A stretch of 64,000 nucleotides of DNA from Zoroaster sp. YZ-2022 (Eukaryota; Echinodermata; Asteroidea; Forcipulatida; Zoroasteridae), in contig CM055819.1 in the NCBI GenBank assembly GCA_029582265.1, positions 43,781,048-43,845,047 on the forward strand, in the 5' to 3' direction. The translations under genes were made by a program, and so were the position numbers. Positions 22,740 to 34,375 of this stretch are shown one piece after another (the first letter of the stretch is position 1; each line of letters opens with the position of its first letter). The notes under the pieces are model-generated. The model did no database searches, had not been told where the DNA came from, and saw only the letters and a program-made list of their open reading frames with translations.

Positions 22740-23672
22740 ACAATAAGGTCCATATTTGCGTTGCTGCTGCATAAATGAGCCAAAATTTTTAGTCACTGTG
22801 TTCTGCATCTTAAACTGGACGCCGATTCCATACTGTTTGTAAAAAATCTGCTCAGATCGTGACGATACTGTCCCTTACACATTGTCTACTTCCCATAATT
22901 GTGTTTATGGGATTGATGGTCAGTACTATCCAACGCGTGCATAAAATAAATAGGTACTTTAACTGGGTTGATCTGGCAAAATGTATTCCAAAAGCTGACA
23001 CACCCATGCAATGAAGAATTGGGGTATGTTTACAATGTTTACATGGACCAACTGCCATAGGCAGAAGATTCACTGTCGGCAATATACATTTTACTAGTTG
23101 AAAGTTTACAATTTACATACCCTCAAGTGAAACTTAAGTAATGAAGACCCTTCCATTAATGTGGCCAACGATTCTCAAATCGTCATCAGTTGAACGTTAG
23201 ACGTTAAACCATACCAACATTATGCAATCCTATCGAAAAAGCTCGTCTGTGCACGAAATAAAAACTCGACCGTCAAATACAATCCTATGGCAAATTCCCT
23301 ACTACTGCAAAACCACCTACCAGATACGAGGTCGAATGAAACAAAACGTGTACTACTTTTCATTACTGGCAAAATTCAGAAACTACAGAACGATGTCTCT
23401 GAACAAAGAGACATATACCGTATATCCAGTGGAAATCATGATAAGGTCATGTTCGCGTTTTCGGTTGCATAAATGAGGCCAGTAATTTTCGATCACCTGT
23501 TGATCTTAAAACTGGGACGGTTTTCGATTTCGCGCACCCCCGTTTCTAGAAAGGCGTGCTCTGATGTTGACGATACTGTCCCTTTTAACATCTTTACACC
23601 AATTGTGTTAATTACCCGGGATTGATGGTCCAGTAGTATCCCAATGTATGGCATAAAATATAAATAGGAATC
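22740..23672 (+). repeat. Diverged direct duplication (22740-22960 and 23437-23672)
   Basis: The two segments share, in order, GCATAAATGAG, ATCTTAAA, TGACGATACTGTCCCTT, GGGATTGATGGTC and GCATAAAATA..AATAGG. Short indels separate them. No coding potential was recognised. The DNA between and around them (22260-24010) shows no gene. Confidence 0.7.
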
Positions 23673-24021
23673 TTGTAAAAAGTGCCTAAAAACGTAACAA
23701 AGGGATTTATCGTGGAATTGCCCATAATACACGTGCTGCAATATGAACCGGTGTTGTTGGCTGGAAAAGTTGAGGTATACTTCTATCAAGAGCCAGTATG
23801 AAGTGTGCTGTAGCTTCTGGTCTGTGTCGGGCTTCTAAAGGCTGACGACGGTACATGCTATTGTGACTGCGTACTTTTAAAGTACTGTTGACGACTTGAA
23901 CAGTTACAGTTACACTGCAGTTGGATGTTTGTGTCAACGGCTGTGTTGGGTGCTGTGGCTGGAACTCATTGTATTGGAGCTATGATACGTGGAAAGTCGT
24001 AAGCTCGCTTCTTAACAAATA

Positions 24022-24230
24022 ATAGAGGGAAGGTTTATAAGTACATGGACAAAGAATAAAGTATTTGAAATTTCAGAGAAGTTCTAATTTATGTGAATGA
24101 GGGAAAATAATACGTATCAGTCAACCTATGTAAAAATAATAGGAAGGTTTTATAAGTACATGGACCAGAAAAGTATTTGAAATTGTTCAGAGGAAGTTCT
24201 AATTTATGTGAATGGGGAAAAAATAGTGTT
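24022..24230 (+). repeat. Tandem duplication of about 115 bp
   Basis: The words AGGTTTATAAGTACATGGAC and AGTTCTAATTTATGTGAATG occur at 24032-24099 and again at 24149-24214, with small differences. Confidence 0.75.
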
Positions 24231-24409
24231 AATAATTTGGGGTAGCTGGGCCATTAAAATTGAAAAGGGCATTGGCCGTTTTCAAATTTTTAGAATTATT
24301 CTTGACAATGTGTAATAAATGTTCAAAGGAAATGTTCTCATGAAACTTCATCGAAAGAGAAAGGAGTATATTAAAGAGGTTGCTGAGTCTGATATACTCA
24401 TAGTATAAT

Positions 24410-24762
24410 AATAATAATAATAATGTGTGGACTTATTGCGGCGCACGTATCACCAACACGTGATGCTAAAGGCGCGTATAATCTATCATTACCTGCTCAT
24501 GTATAAGGCTTCTAAATCGTTCTGAAACCATCTCTGCTCCCTGGGGTATACATCTCAATTACTGCCATTACAGCGCATATGGGGCTAATCAACCAACTCT
24601 GCCTCACAGGTACCCATTTTTTAACCCTGGGTGGAAAAGCAATTATGGTTAAGTGTCTTGCTCCAAAGGACACAAGTGTACGACCGCAGAGATTCGAACC
24701 CACATTCTGCTGCTAACACCAGAACTTCAGTCCGGTAGCTAGAACCCGCTCGGCCACATGTG
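24410..24762 (-). mobile_element. tRNA-derived SINE
   Basis: On the minus strand it starts with GTGGCCGAGCGGGTTCTAGC (A-box region, Leu/Ser-like tRNA), then GGGTTCGAATC (B box), and a body with TAACCATAATTGCTTTTCCA. It ends in a TTATTATTATTATT tail (24411-24427 on the plus strand). It is the same family as the SINE at 48593-49135 but has a single tRNA head. RNA polymerase III boxes are visible; the body carries no protein. Confidence 0.85.
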
Positions 24763-27210
24763 AGAGATGTCACAGAAGAGAGCCTCCCAGGGGAGCAGGA
24801 CCTACAAGTACATGTATTGTGTCATGAATATTGTGGATTTTTCCTATCAAATAATTGTCCTATGTAAGATTGATTTGTATCTGAGAAAGGGTAAAAAATT
24901 GGGAAAATGCAGTAACAATTACTACTTAACGTTAATTTATTGCACAAACAGGATTTTGGACAAACAAGAATTTCAAAATATAAAAATTTCTAAAATTAAA
25001 CCTTAACAACTAATTTTATATTCTAAATACATTTTGGTGACATCTGTTCTTTTTTTGAAAAGTGGCGAGTTTTTAAAAGTATGTTTCCCATGTAACGTTA
25101 GTTAAACAGGCACAAAGCAACGACGAACTCTATACATTAACGTTATGGCCAATAACCGAGGCTTAAAAAATGGCTTTCTTGTATAAAACACGAAGATAAA
25201 CACAGAAATCCTCTTAAAATTAAATTCAAAGATACCTACCATTTATGACTGTGATGGCGATCCATTTTTACGAAATCCAAGACCTATTGGGGAAAAACTC
25301 CCTCAAAAAGACGCACTTTCGTAGAAACAAGATGTCTGACGATTCAGCAACCTGGCAAAAAAATTACGTCTGGCCCACACGAAAACAGCGTCGATATAAA
25401 TCCATTGTACATGTAACAGAGTTATATGTAAGAACTAGAGGGCGCACATATCACGTGACCCCGTGCCAAAAGGACACGGCCGGCATTTTCTAAGTGGGCA
25501 ATTTTTGAACATCGTTTGTGCGTAAAGACGTGTTATGGCTGTAGAAATCGCAGCAACTGTGGAAAAAGTGAGAGATTTCATTGTTTTTTAAACAAAGGCA
25601 GTTTGGAAAGAATGAACTCACCGCCACTTTTGCACAATATTCTAAAAACGTGTTTTTCTTTTAGTTTTAGCTCTTTTAGTCGTTTTACATTAACGTTTAA
25701 AGTTAGCAGACGACAAAATAGACAAACATCTCACGAGATTATATGTGCATACATTTATGCTCGAAATATGGTTTCAAGTCCTCCCAAAACTGTGACGGGT
25801 AGAATGTCGTATCCGCACTTTTTCTCATTCAATATAACCAATAAAGTAATCTTACCTACCTAGTAAGGTGGGAACATATGGATGGTGATGGACATATATT
25901 TCAAATTATTCGGATATATTTTCATGAAAAATTAGGAATTTTGGTATACGATTTCCTCAGTCATGTCAGTTTGATCTTGTCACCCCCCATAGTGGTCATG
26001 TACATGCCCAGTGGCAACTATAAGGATCCTTCTACTTTCTGAAGGGAGGATTTTTAGAAGGGAAATAAAGTCTGAAACTATCATAAAAGTGGATTTTAAA
26101 GATAATTTTTCGGTTTTTCCCCAAAAATAGAATAATTTTTAACTGGTTAGTGGTTAAAGAAAATACCCGAAACGTCTTAAAAAGTGGCGGTCGGATACGT
26201 CATTCTTTCCACTGTGACATTTGTCATATTTTGGATAGAAAAGTAGCGGTTGTATTCTCACTTTTCATTCAAACCTCCCAGAAATGAAAACAAGATTAAG
26301 AAAACTCTGTAACGGTAGGCAAATTAGTTACTTATAATTTGTTTATCTTGACTCATCTGTCCGGTGGCCTGGGAGTTCAAAGAATATCAAACCCATAGTT
26401 TTGATGAAAAGAGGCATGATGACTGAACCTTTTCCCGTTATTTTGATACTCTCAGATCTATTCCTTCTTGAAGACCCCAACTTGTTGCTGAAATAGGCTA
26501 GCCAACATCAGTTGAGACAACTTCCAGCCCTGTAAAACCATGTATACAGCAAGCATTTTGTGAAGAAAGATTACATACGAGGTAAGCCTAACGTTAAGAC
26601 TAAATGTCTAATTAGTGGCGTAAATATGTATCAAAAGTAGGGGTGATGATCTTGAAGTGTGTACATAATGTACAAAAGTACTGCAGTGCATAACCAATCA
26701 TAATCCCACAACTACTTGTTGACACCCAAATGGACAAAGAAACAAACAAACAAATTTTAAAACTTCCCCTTTTTGCTTGTTTTTTAATAAATTGTTGCTT
26801 ATTACTATTTTACCGCATGGGGTGATCCTATGGACCATTATAAAGAGAATCGGTATGATAACCAACCTGTGAAAGTTTTAGTTAACTCATTTTATTGTAA
26901 TATATGAGAAAATGGTAAAAGAATATGTTTACATCAGTAATTGTTTCATTAATTCTGTTTGAAATTTATACTTCGTTGAGACATGAATTAATTCTTGTTG
27001 ATTTAATAATTTGTTTTACTAATTTCTCAAAAAAACAATATAAATACATAAGGTAGAATATTTCAAGTGAGGGTTTCCTGTCATCAACTTAACACCCATG
27101 CAGCATGGACCAATAGTGTGTATTCAAGGGCTGCAAAAATTGTTCCATCTCGCACTCACACTTAGCCTGGCCCTTACCAGTATGGCAGAAATGAAATATA
27201 GCCATAGATT
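24763..27210. other. Long stretch without recognised gene
   Basis: AT-rich sequence with short frames (24767-25006, 25245-25493, 25516-25863) that have no family features or convincing splice sites. Confidence 0.5.
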
Positions 27211-27264
27211 TTGGATAACTTGGTGTGTATAATAACAGACAAATATTTCATTTTGTTTATTACT

Positions 27265-27528
27265 CATGTGAATTTATCAAGAGATGACCACAAAGGAGCC
27301 ATCATAAGCTACTTGAGCAAGCAGTTCAGACAGTGTTTCCATCATCCAACCTATAAGCAGGAAAAACAACGAAAAGAGGCCCTGCCTCAGAAAAGACCAT
27401 TCTGTCCTGATTCATGTCTCAACAACCACAAAAAGAAAATTCCATCTGACCATGTCTTGAATGAACATGAGTACAGTGCATTTCCTGATATTGTTGAACA
27501 GCAACTAGCAGAACCAAGCGGTTTATGA
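27265..27528 (+). other. Possible coding remnant, unrecognised
   Basis: The frame runs to a TGA at 27526-27528 and reads, from about 27268, VNLSRDDHKGAIISYLSKQF, then PTYKQEKQRKEALPQKRP and NEHEYSAFPDIVEQQL. The charged, varied composition is more protein-like than neighbouring frames, but no domain, start or splice context could be assigned. It could be a terminal exon or a fossil transposon piece. Confidence 0.25.
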
Positions 27529-28879
27529 ATAAAATTATTACATAATAAAAATTATTATATCTAAACTCATCAACTGTTATTTCCCAAATGTACATGTAGA
27601 CCGCAATTCTCAGCTGACCCCTCATGATGTAGCCCATTATATCCCCTTTCAAATGATGCCATTTTCATATTAATGACTTCTTTATTTCTTCACTAATTTC
27701 ATCATTTAATTAGTCATTTATAAATACATTTAAGTGTATATATATTACTTATTTATTTCTTCTCCCAGAAACAATGTAAAAGTGGGATTCTTTCTCTTGA
27801 CTGAGCGGCTACATAGATTTATCTATCTAATCTGTCTATTAGGGGACAGAGGCAAATTGTGCTGTGAATATTTGTTGAGTTGGTTTACATAAATACATTA
27901 ATTTCTTAATTAAATTATGTATTATATGTATTTTTTTCTATTTAATTATTTATTGGCGTATTGATTAATTTATTGAAAAACTATTTCAACAAGTTTTTTT
28001 ACAGGCCTGTGATTTCTCAGTATTTTACAAATCTCCCTTTTCCTCAAAGAAAGAAATAGCCGGTATTTTTCCAAACCTCTAGTTTCTTTGTTGGGATGTG
28101 GACACACGGCTGTTTCGTTTACGTGCGTTGTGCGTAATAAAGTTCCAACAAACGCGCGTTTGTTTTGCATTACTCAGTGGAATATCATGACGTCATGCAT
28201 AAACATGTCAGCCTCTATAGTCCATAAAGTTTACATGAATAGAATCATGAATTGACCCGCTTTGAAAATATTATGATTGTATTTGAAGTGCAAAATGAAA
28301 CATGTTTTCTCACTTATATAAAATTTTTCTTTCAAATGTTGTATTTGTTTGGGACTAAAAATACACTTTTTTAAAAAAAGAACGATTTTCAATGTCTGCC
28401 TACTTAACGTTCATGTTGAAATTATACCCTTCAAATATGCTCTTTTATAACATCAGCAGAATTTTTCATTCATACTTCTACATTTCCATTAGTGAGATTA
28501 AATGTTTTTACAAGTATTTTTCCAAATATTATTCCTGGGACAAAACTGTTTACAAGTTTTTATAAGGTTTTGTTTAAGTTGAGTGTCGGTATTTACGCGG
28601 GGTTTGAAGTCTTTGTGACGTGCACAAACAAATAGGAATTTACATACAGCGCGCGTGTGCGGGATTATACGTGTAATACACGGACGTCTATGTACGCGTC
28701 GCGCTCATTTGTATGTGAGCGACGCGCGGTGGACATTGTGAAAAGTTATGGGAAATCACCGAGTATGTTACCTTGTTTTCCACATTCCTGTTTATCTGGA
28801 GATGAGTTTTGATTTTCATTTAAAAAAATGCTCTGACAAAGTTATGAAGAATTATGGTAATAGACTGATTATAGCTACA
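27529..28879. other. AT-rich stretch with a CpG-rich island, no gene seen
   Basis: It contains a short CpG-dense segment at 28660-28735, unusual for its surroundings, with a near-perfect inverted repeat (CGCGTCGCGCTCA at 28694 against TGAGCGACGCGCG ending at 28729). No exon was recognised. Confidence 0.5.
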
Positions 28880-29310
28880 TGAAAATGGCTAAGATGAGCA
28901 GGTGTTCAGACTAGAAAAAGGCATTTTCTATAATATTTAATTGGAGAACATGGGACCACAATTCCCAAGCAACACCATCAAATATTCTATTATTATTATT
29001 ATTTATTCGGTCAAAATACAACAATCATACAAAGAAAAATGAGAAATGAACATTGTAATTATATATAAACGTTAAACTTGACAGGGCCAAGATAAGCAGC
29101 ACAATATTTTAACTATTCAGATCGCAGGAAGGCCTTTTTTCAAAATATGTGTTTGGTTGGAGTATATGGGACGACATTTCTGATCAACATCCATCAATTA
29201 TTTTATTGTCATTATTTATTTGGCCAAAAATGCAACAATCTTACAAACACTACAAGAGAAATGAACATTGTAATTTTATATGAATGTTATATAAACATAA
29301 CAGGGTATAC
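28880..29310 (+). repeat. Diverged tandem duplication of about 205 bp
   Basis: Two copies share GCTAAGATGAGCAG / CCAAGATAAGCAG, a TTATTATTTATT tract, GGTCAAAATACAACAATCAT / GGCCAAAAATGCAACAATCT and GAGAAATGAACATTGTAATT. The shared order suggests a duplicated repeat tail. Confidence 0.7.
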
Positions 29311-29717
29311 AAGTTGAACAAAGGGATTGGGTCAGGAGAGAAGGGGGTGTGTAACATAAAATAAAAAATGTTATAACCAAGGAATAATAAATAGTAAGTC
29401 ACAAATCAAGGCAATGTAGACAACAACCAGATGGATATAGACAAAAAACAACCATTCTAAGATGGTCAAGATTGATAAAAGTGAATTTATTATGTTGAGA
29501 CTCGAAAACTTATTAATTGAATCTTAAAATGGAACATGAAAGCTGATGACAGAAGTTAATAATTTGAAGTGATTATAAAAAGTAATAAATATAAATTTAT
29601 ATGCAATATGATTAATAATTGTGTATATATTGCATAAATCAAAACAATGTGACATCCATATAAATCAAAATATAATATAGGTAAATGTATACTTGCGCGA
29701 GGAAATTAAGGCACTGA

Positions 29718-30002
29718 CAATCAGTCACGCCTAACTGGTATAAACATGAGAGGGTAGACAACTACCAAGTTTGTGAACAGTTCAACAAACAGGCACAACC
29801 AGGACGACCAAAGAAATTGAAAATAAAATCTCCAAAAGTCCTAGAATACTGCATGTTCAACTTAAAAATGTGGTGGTTGTCTGGGCATCGTGTCTTCCAC
29901 TTGGAAAAGTGCATCAACTATCTGCCCATGTATGCCCGAAGAAAACATCTCCAGACAGACCTATATGTAGGCCTAGTACAACTTTTGATGAAGCAAGTCT
30001 AG
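29718..30002 (+). other. Possible coding remnant, unrecognised
   Basis: The frame is open from just after a TGA at 29715 to TAG at 30000-30002. It reads VTPNWYKHERVDNYQVCEQF, then NKQAQPGRPKKLKIKSPKVL and CINYLPMYARRKHLQTDLYV. Composition is protein-like, with a basic GRPKKLK patch. No family is recognised and there is no start codon near the beginning, so it would be an internal or terminal exon, or a decayed transposon gene. Confidence 0.3.
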
Positions 30003-33000
30003 TGACAACATCTTGAAAAGCTGCCAACCTTCTCAAAAGCAGTAACCTTGAGATCCAATTTCAGTTGCCATTGAACAAGCTATACAGAGCCTGAAACACA
30101 AGAAAAATATTTTTAAATAAGTTTTGCACTTATCATTTAAAAGGACCTGTGGTGAATACTCAAAGAACTTTAGAGAAAACTGGAAGCAGAGCATTTACAA
30201 TGTATATAATTTATAAATAATGTACAAAGGCCCTTTATGTAACAAACAAAAATTGAAATGACGAAAATGAGAATGGACAAGTTGCCTTGAACTATCATAG
30301 GAGAATAACAACAGGGACATGAAGGACAAATGGAGGAAATACAAATAAATTGAAAAGCAGAAATCGTCTGTTAACAAGTAGCCTACATGTAAATAAGAAT
30401 TAGACTGAATACTATTTCTAGTTAAATTACCTGTTGTCGTAGATGTCCTAAATTAATAGGAGCCAACTGCCAATGTTGTAAACTGTTTTCAATTCCTGGT
30501 TGAAAGAAATGATAATAAAATAATAGTAAGGCTTCCATAGTTCTATGAAAACATTAAAAATAACACCACTCATCCAGACCGTTCTCTTGGATATCTTCAA
30601 CACCATTATATTTGCAAGCATGTAAATATAGTGCAAAGTTGACATGCGGATGAAAATGCAGTATACCGTAAATGTACAATAATGTACAGTGTGAAGTTAC
30701 ATTCACGTTCATAACGCTAGGCCTATCGATTGAACTACTGAATTCAATACATGTAAAAACAAACATTGTTGAAACAAGTTTCACTTTATTAACAACGAAA
30801 AAGTTTGCCTATCATTTATTAATTTAACGCCACTGTGTGTTTTAATAAACTTAAAGACTGCGTGAGGCCAAAATGTATTCTCATTGTCAGGGATCAGGCT
30901 GAATGTTCATTTGATGCAGTACATGTCTTTTGCAAGAATTCACAGTAACCGTACACAACTGTTTCTGTAAAATGGCTATCCTTTCTATGCATTCAGAATA
31001 CACACGATCAAACGAGTTAACCGTGTACGGTGTACGTAAACACGTAATGCGTTACGATGGATGCACTAAACATGTATACGTTAAACGCCATTACTTTGTA
31101 CACAATAATGTTAAAACCAACCGCATAAACTGATTTTTGGGGGAAAGTTTTTTAAAGGAAATAACCTTGTCCCAGACTTACTTTGTGGATAAAATAAAAG
31201 TAGATGCCATCATCGTTGATTTACTAGGTCGATTGTGCTTATCAAAAATTCGGACGTATCCATGACGACAGCTAGAAAACGTCTTCAAATGTTCAAGGCA
31301 AAGACGACATTTAAATGGCTGCCTTCCACTACGTAGACTTCACCGGCAATTCCACAATGTAAACAGCCTCAATTTCGCGGAAAGCTATCATGTGACTGTT
31401 TATTAAATAAACTTAGTATATTCATTAAAAATTGCATATTTAACTTGAAAACCAATCACAAGAAAGCAAAATGTAAACAAACCAAATATAGATTTGAACC
31501 ACACGCGTCACCCCTACGCGCGAGATGTATGAATGACGGATCAAACACCTCATTTGCATACTGTTTAACTTTCGACAACAGAGGGGGTACTTTTTTTAAA
31601 GGGAAACAGCCGTGGACAGTGTGTAATCCTCCAATATTAAATATTCAGGGCTTTGTCCTCTGCCCTCTAACCCTCAGTCCCACTACCCAGGATTCTTTAC
31701 TTTTGTCAATGTATATTTTTGATTAGTTTTTTTTTTATTGATTAACGCATTTATAACATGTTAATTCATTTTGCAAAAGATATTTCACAGGTCGGGAAGG
31801 GCAGGTCTGCTACAATGATTGTTTTATCAAAATTTGTTTGAATATTGTTATGGGTATGTTGTTTACTCGCGGCAACGGCCACACCCATCGGGATCGACAC
31901 AACAGACAAAACAGAGTAGCCAGTTTAAACGTGTCTTTTCTAAATCTACAACTTAGTATTTAATTAACATCAATAACATGTTATACGGCAAACAGAAATC
32001 CAAATATTACAGTAGTCTAAATGAGCGCGAGCGACCGACGGCACGATTGAGGGACACAGACCCCGAGAGCTCGGACCCACCCTTAGGCGTTATATAACAT
32101 AAATTCCAAACTGCATTCCAAGACCTCAAGAGCCGAGACAGGAATGCGAACCACGAGGTAGCGGCATAACAATATAAATAAGAATATTTATTTTGATGAA
32201 GATGTCAAATGATCTCTGTGTCTCAATGTTTGGTGTACTTTGCAACTTACAATCAAGAAATAGGTTTTACTATGACCGTCGGGATAGTGACAGTAGCGCT
32301 GGCAAAGTGTTTTAACCGAGTGTACATGTATTACACACCGGGGATAATCGGGCGAAGAGAAATTATAATCTTAAAATGTATTTTCTACCATTTTATTCGG
32401 TAAATTAATCAATGATAAATAATGTTACTGACTATCTTTCATTCAGGTCAAAACAAACGAAATAATTCATAACAATCAACTTTAAACGGCCGCCCGTTTT
32501 TCAAAGACCATAGCATAACGCGCTGTTTTGTGGGCACATCCGGGCATTTCACATTCATTTTGCCCACTTTGAAAATGGCGGCCGTGTCTCCACAGTGGCA
32601 ACGGCTCCGTAACGTACACGACGTAGCGACTGCGCCCTAGTCTAGTTTTTATATATATAACTATATGACATGTAACGATCTACTCGATTCAATTCATGAA
32701 ACGTAATTGAAACGTTAGAGACTGGACCCCGCTCCATGGATTTACACAGAAGCATTGCGCATAGCACGAAGTAAATTCGTGGACTCGATGTAGTCCATGC
32801 AGTCTCAATCCCGTAAGTTATTATTATGTGCATAACAAATAATGTTTGAACGGGACTTGATCAAGTCTATGAATTGACATTATGAGTGTCATAGTGCCCA
32901 AAATTTCAAATAAACGGTGCCATTTTTTAATAGAAATAGATTAGTTGTAATGTCCTGGAATTAACTCTTACCAAAAGCTGATGCGTTTTAATGATGATTT

Positions 33001-33168
33001 ATGTAAAACTATGACACGGATAATTTATAATTTTAGTGTAATGACATTTAAAAACTACGTCAAGGCATAAGCTTCCATATGGTATTTGATTTGACTCTTT
33101 CTGATATTCCTAAGAAGGACTTTTGCCACCAAGACCTCTCACACGTTAAGGCAATAGGGTTTTGGCGG

Positions 33169-33170
<2 letters not shown>
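30003..33170. other. Long stretch without recognised gene
   Basis: AT-rich. The only regulatory-looking word is AAAATGGCGGCC at 32572-32583, which matches the YY1-type element found around animal start codons; the frame it opens stops after 21 codons. No other support for a gene was found. Confidence 0.5.

Positions 33171-33235
<65 letters not shown>
33171..33235 (+). repeat. (CAA)n microsatellite
   Basis: About 21 CAA units. They would encode polyglutamine in frame with the LINE remnant that follows, but no ATG precedes them in that frame. They mark the 5' limit of recognisable LINE sequence. Confidence 0.9.
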
Positions 33236-33813
33236 CAACTTTTCTCACAATTTTTCTCACAATTTTGTGATGATAATAATGAATGCTATGCAGCATCAAC
33301 TCAACGGTGAATCAGCGACAAACTCTCAAAGAGGAAGTCCATCGCCCGTTCTGGTCGGTATGCTTGAGCAGGTACCGCCAGATCGTACACACACTGCTCA
33401 GAACAATAACAGCATTCGTGCTGTAAACAGGAGAAAGTGGAGTAAGGACGATAACAGAATTGCAATGGAATGTTTTATAAGGAGCAAGCCAGAGAACAGA
33501 GGGTACAGAAGGAGAATGATTAACATATGGCAGGATAAAGGCATGTTTGAAATAAGCGAACAGCGGCTTGCCGACCAGGTAAAACAAATCAAAACATAAT
33601 CAGTGGCTAACGAAAGTTGAGGTGGAAGAGATGAGTAGAATAATATCACGGACAGAGGCTGGGGATGAAGAAGTGCAGGAGGAGGAACTGGACAACGTGG
33701 TCGCTGGTGAGCTGGCAAGTTCCCAGAGTGCGGATGAGGTCAGTGGAGGAATAGAAGAGGGAACAGAAGACTTGACGGAGGAAGAGCTAGAGATTAGGAA
33801 GAGGATTGAAGAG
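33236..33813 (+). pseudogene. N-terminal part of RLE LINE protein, frameshifted
   Basis: The frame from the ATG near 33268 reads through a basic block RRKWSKDDNRIAMECFIRSK and then EISEQRLADQVKQIK, and stops at TAA near 33597. The next conserved segment, NQWLTKVEVEEMSR, continues in another frame (about 33595-33813) and ends in an acidic stretch. The first blocks resemble the Myb-like DNA-binding N-terminus of R2/R4-type proteins from invertebrates (recalled pattern, not searched). A one-base frame change near 33595 and the nested insertion at 33814 both break the protein. Confidence 0.7.
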
Positions 33814-33839
33814 TACACTGCAAAACTGGAGTGTTAAAA

Positions 33840-34375
33840 GTAACACCAACGGTGTTAATTTTTATTCTTTCCCGGTATCTATATGTGACAACACCCTTGG
33901 TGTTAATTAACACCATTGCTTAGAATTAATTTTTATCAACACCAAACTTGGTGTATTTTTGACACTGTATTGGTGTTAATGTCTTACAATTGGTGTAAAA
34001 TATATTCTTTACCAGTATCGATGTGACAACACCAAGTGGTGTTAATTAACACCAATGCTTGGAATTGAATTTTAACACATCTATGGTGTTTTTTTTAAAC
34101 AAAACTGGTGTTAAAATGTAATACAAATGGTGTCAAATGTATTCTTTCCCGGTATCTATATGTGACAACACCATGGTGTTAAATGACACCAATGCTTGGT
34201 ATGAACTTTTTTAACACCATCCTCGGTGTTTTTTGATAGCAAAGCTGGTGTTATAATGTATATCGTTGGTGTAAAATGTATTTTCTCCCAGTATCCATAT
34301 ATGACAACAGCTATGGTGTTAATGAACACCAATGGTTAGAATTAAAATTTTTAACACCATTTCCAGTGTATTTTA
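33840..34375 (+). repeat. 138-bp tandem repeat inside nested element
   Basis: About four units, marked by TTCTTTCCCGGTATCTATATG at 33866, 34004, 34140 and 34281 (with variants), spacing 136-140 bp. Each unit holds several ACACCA/TGGTGT inverted words that repeat the terminal motif of the element. Subterminal repeats of this sort are common in DNA transposons as transposase binding sites, an inference here. Confidence 0.85.

Noticed and set aside
25240..25265. Minus-strand first exon (ATG in good context followed by a GTAGGT donor)
   Set aside because: Only 26 nt long, with no downstream exon or other support.
32572..32640. Gene start at AAAATGGCGGCC
   Set aside because: The frame ends after 21 codons without a donor site; the motif alone is not enough.
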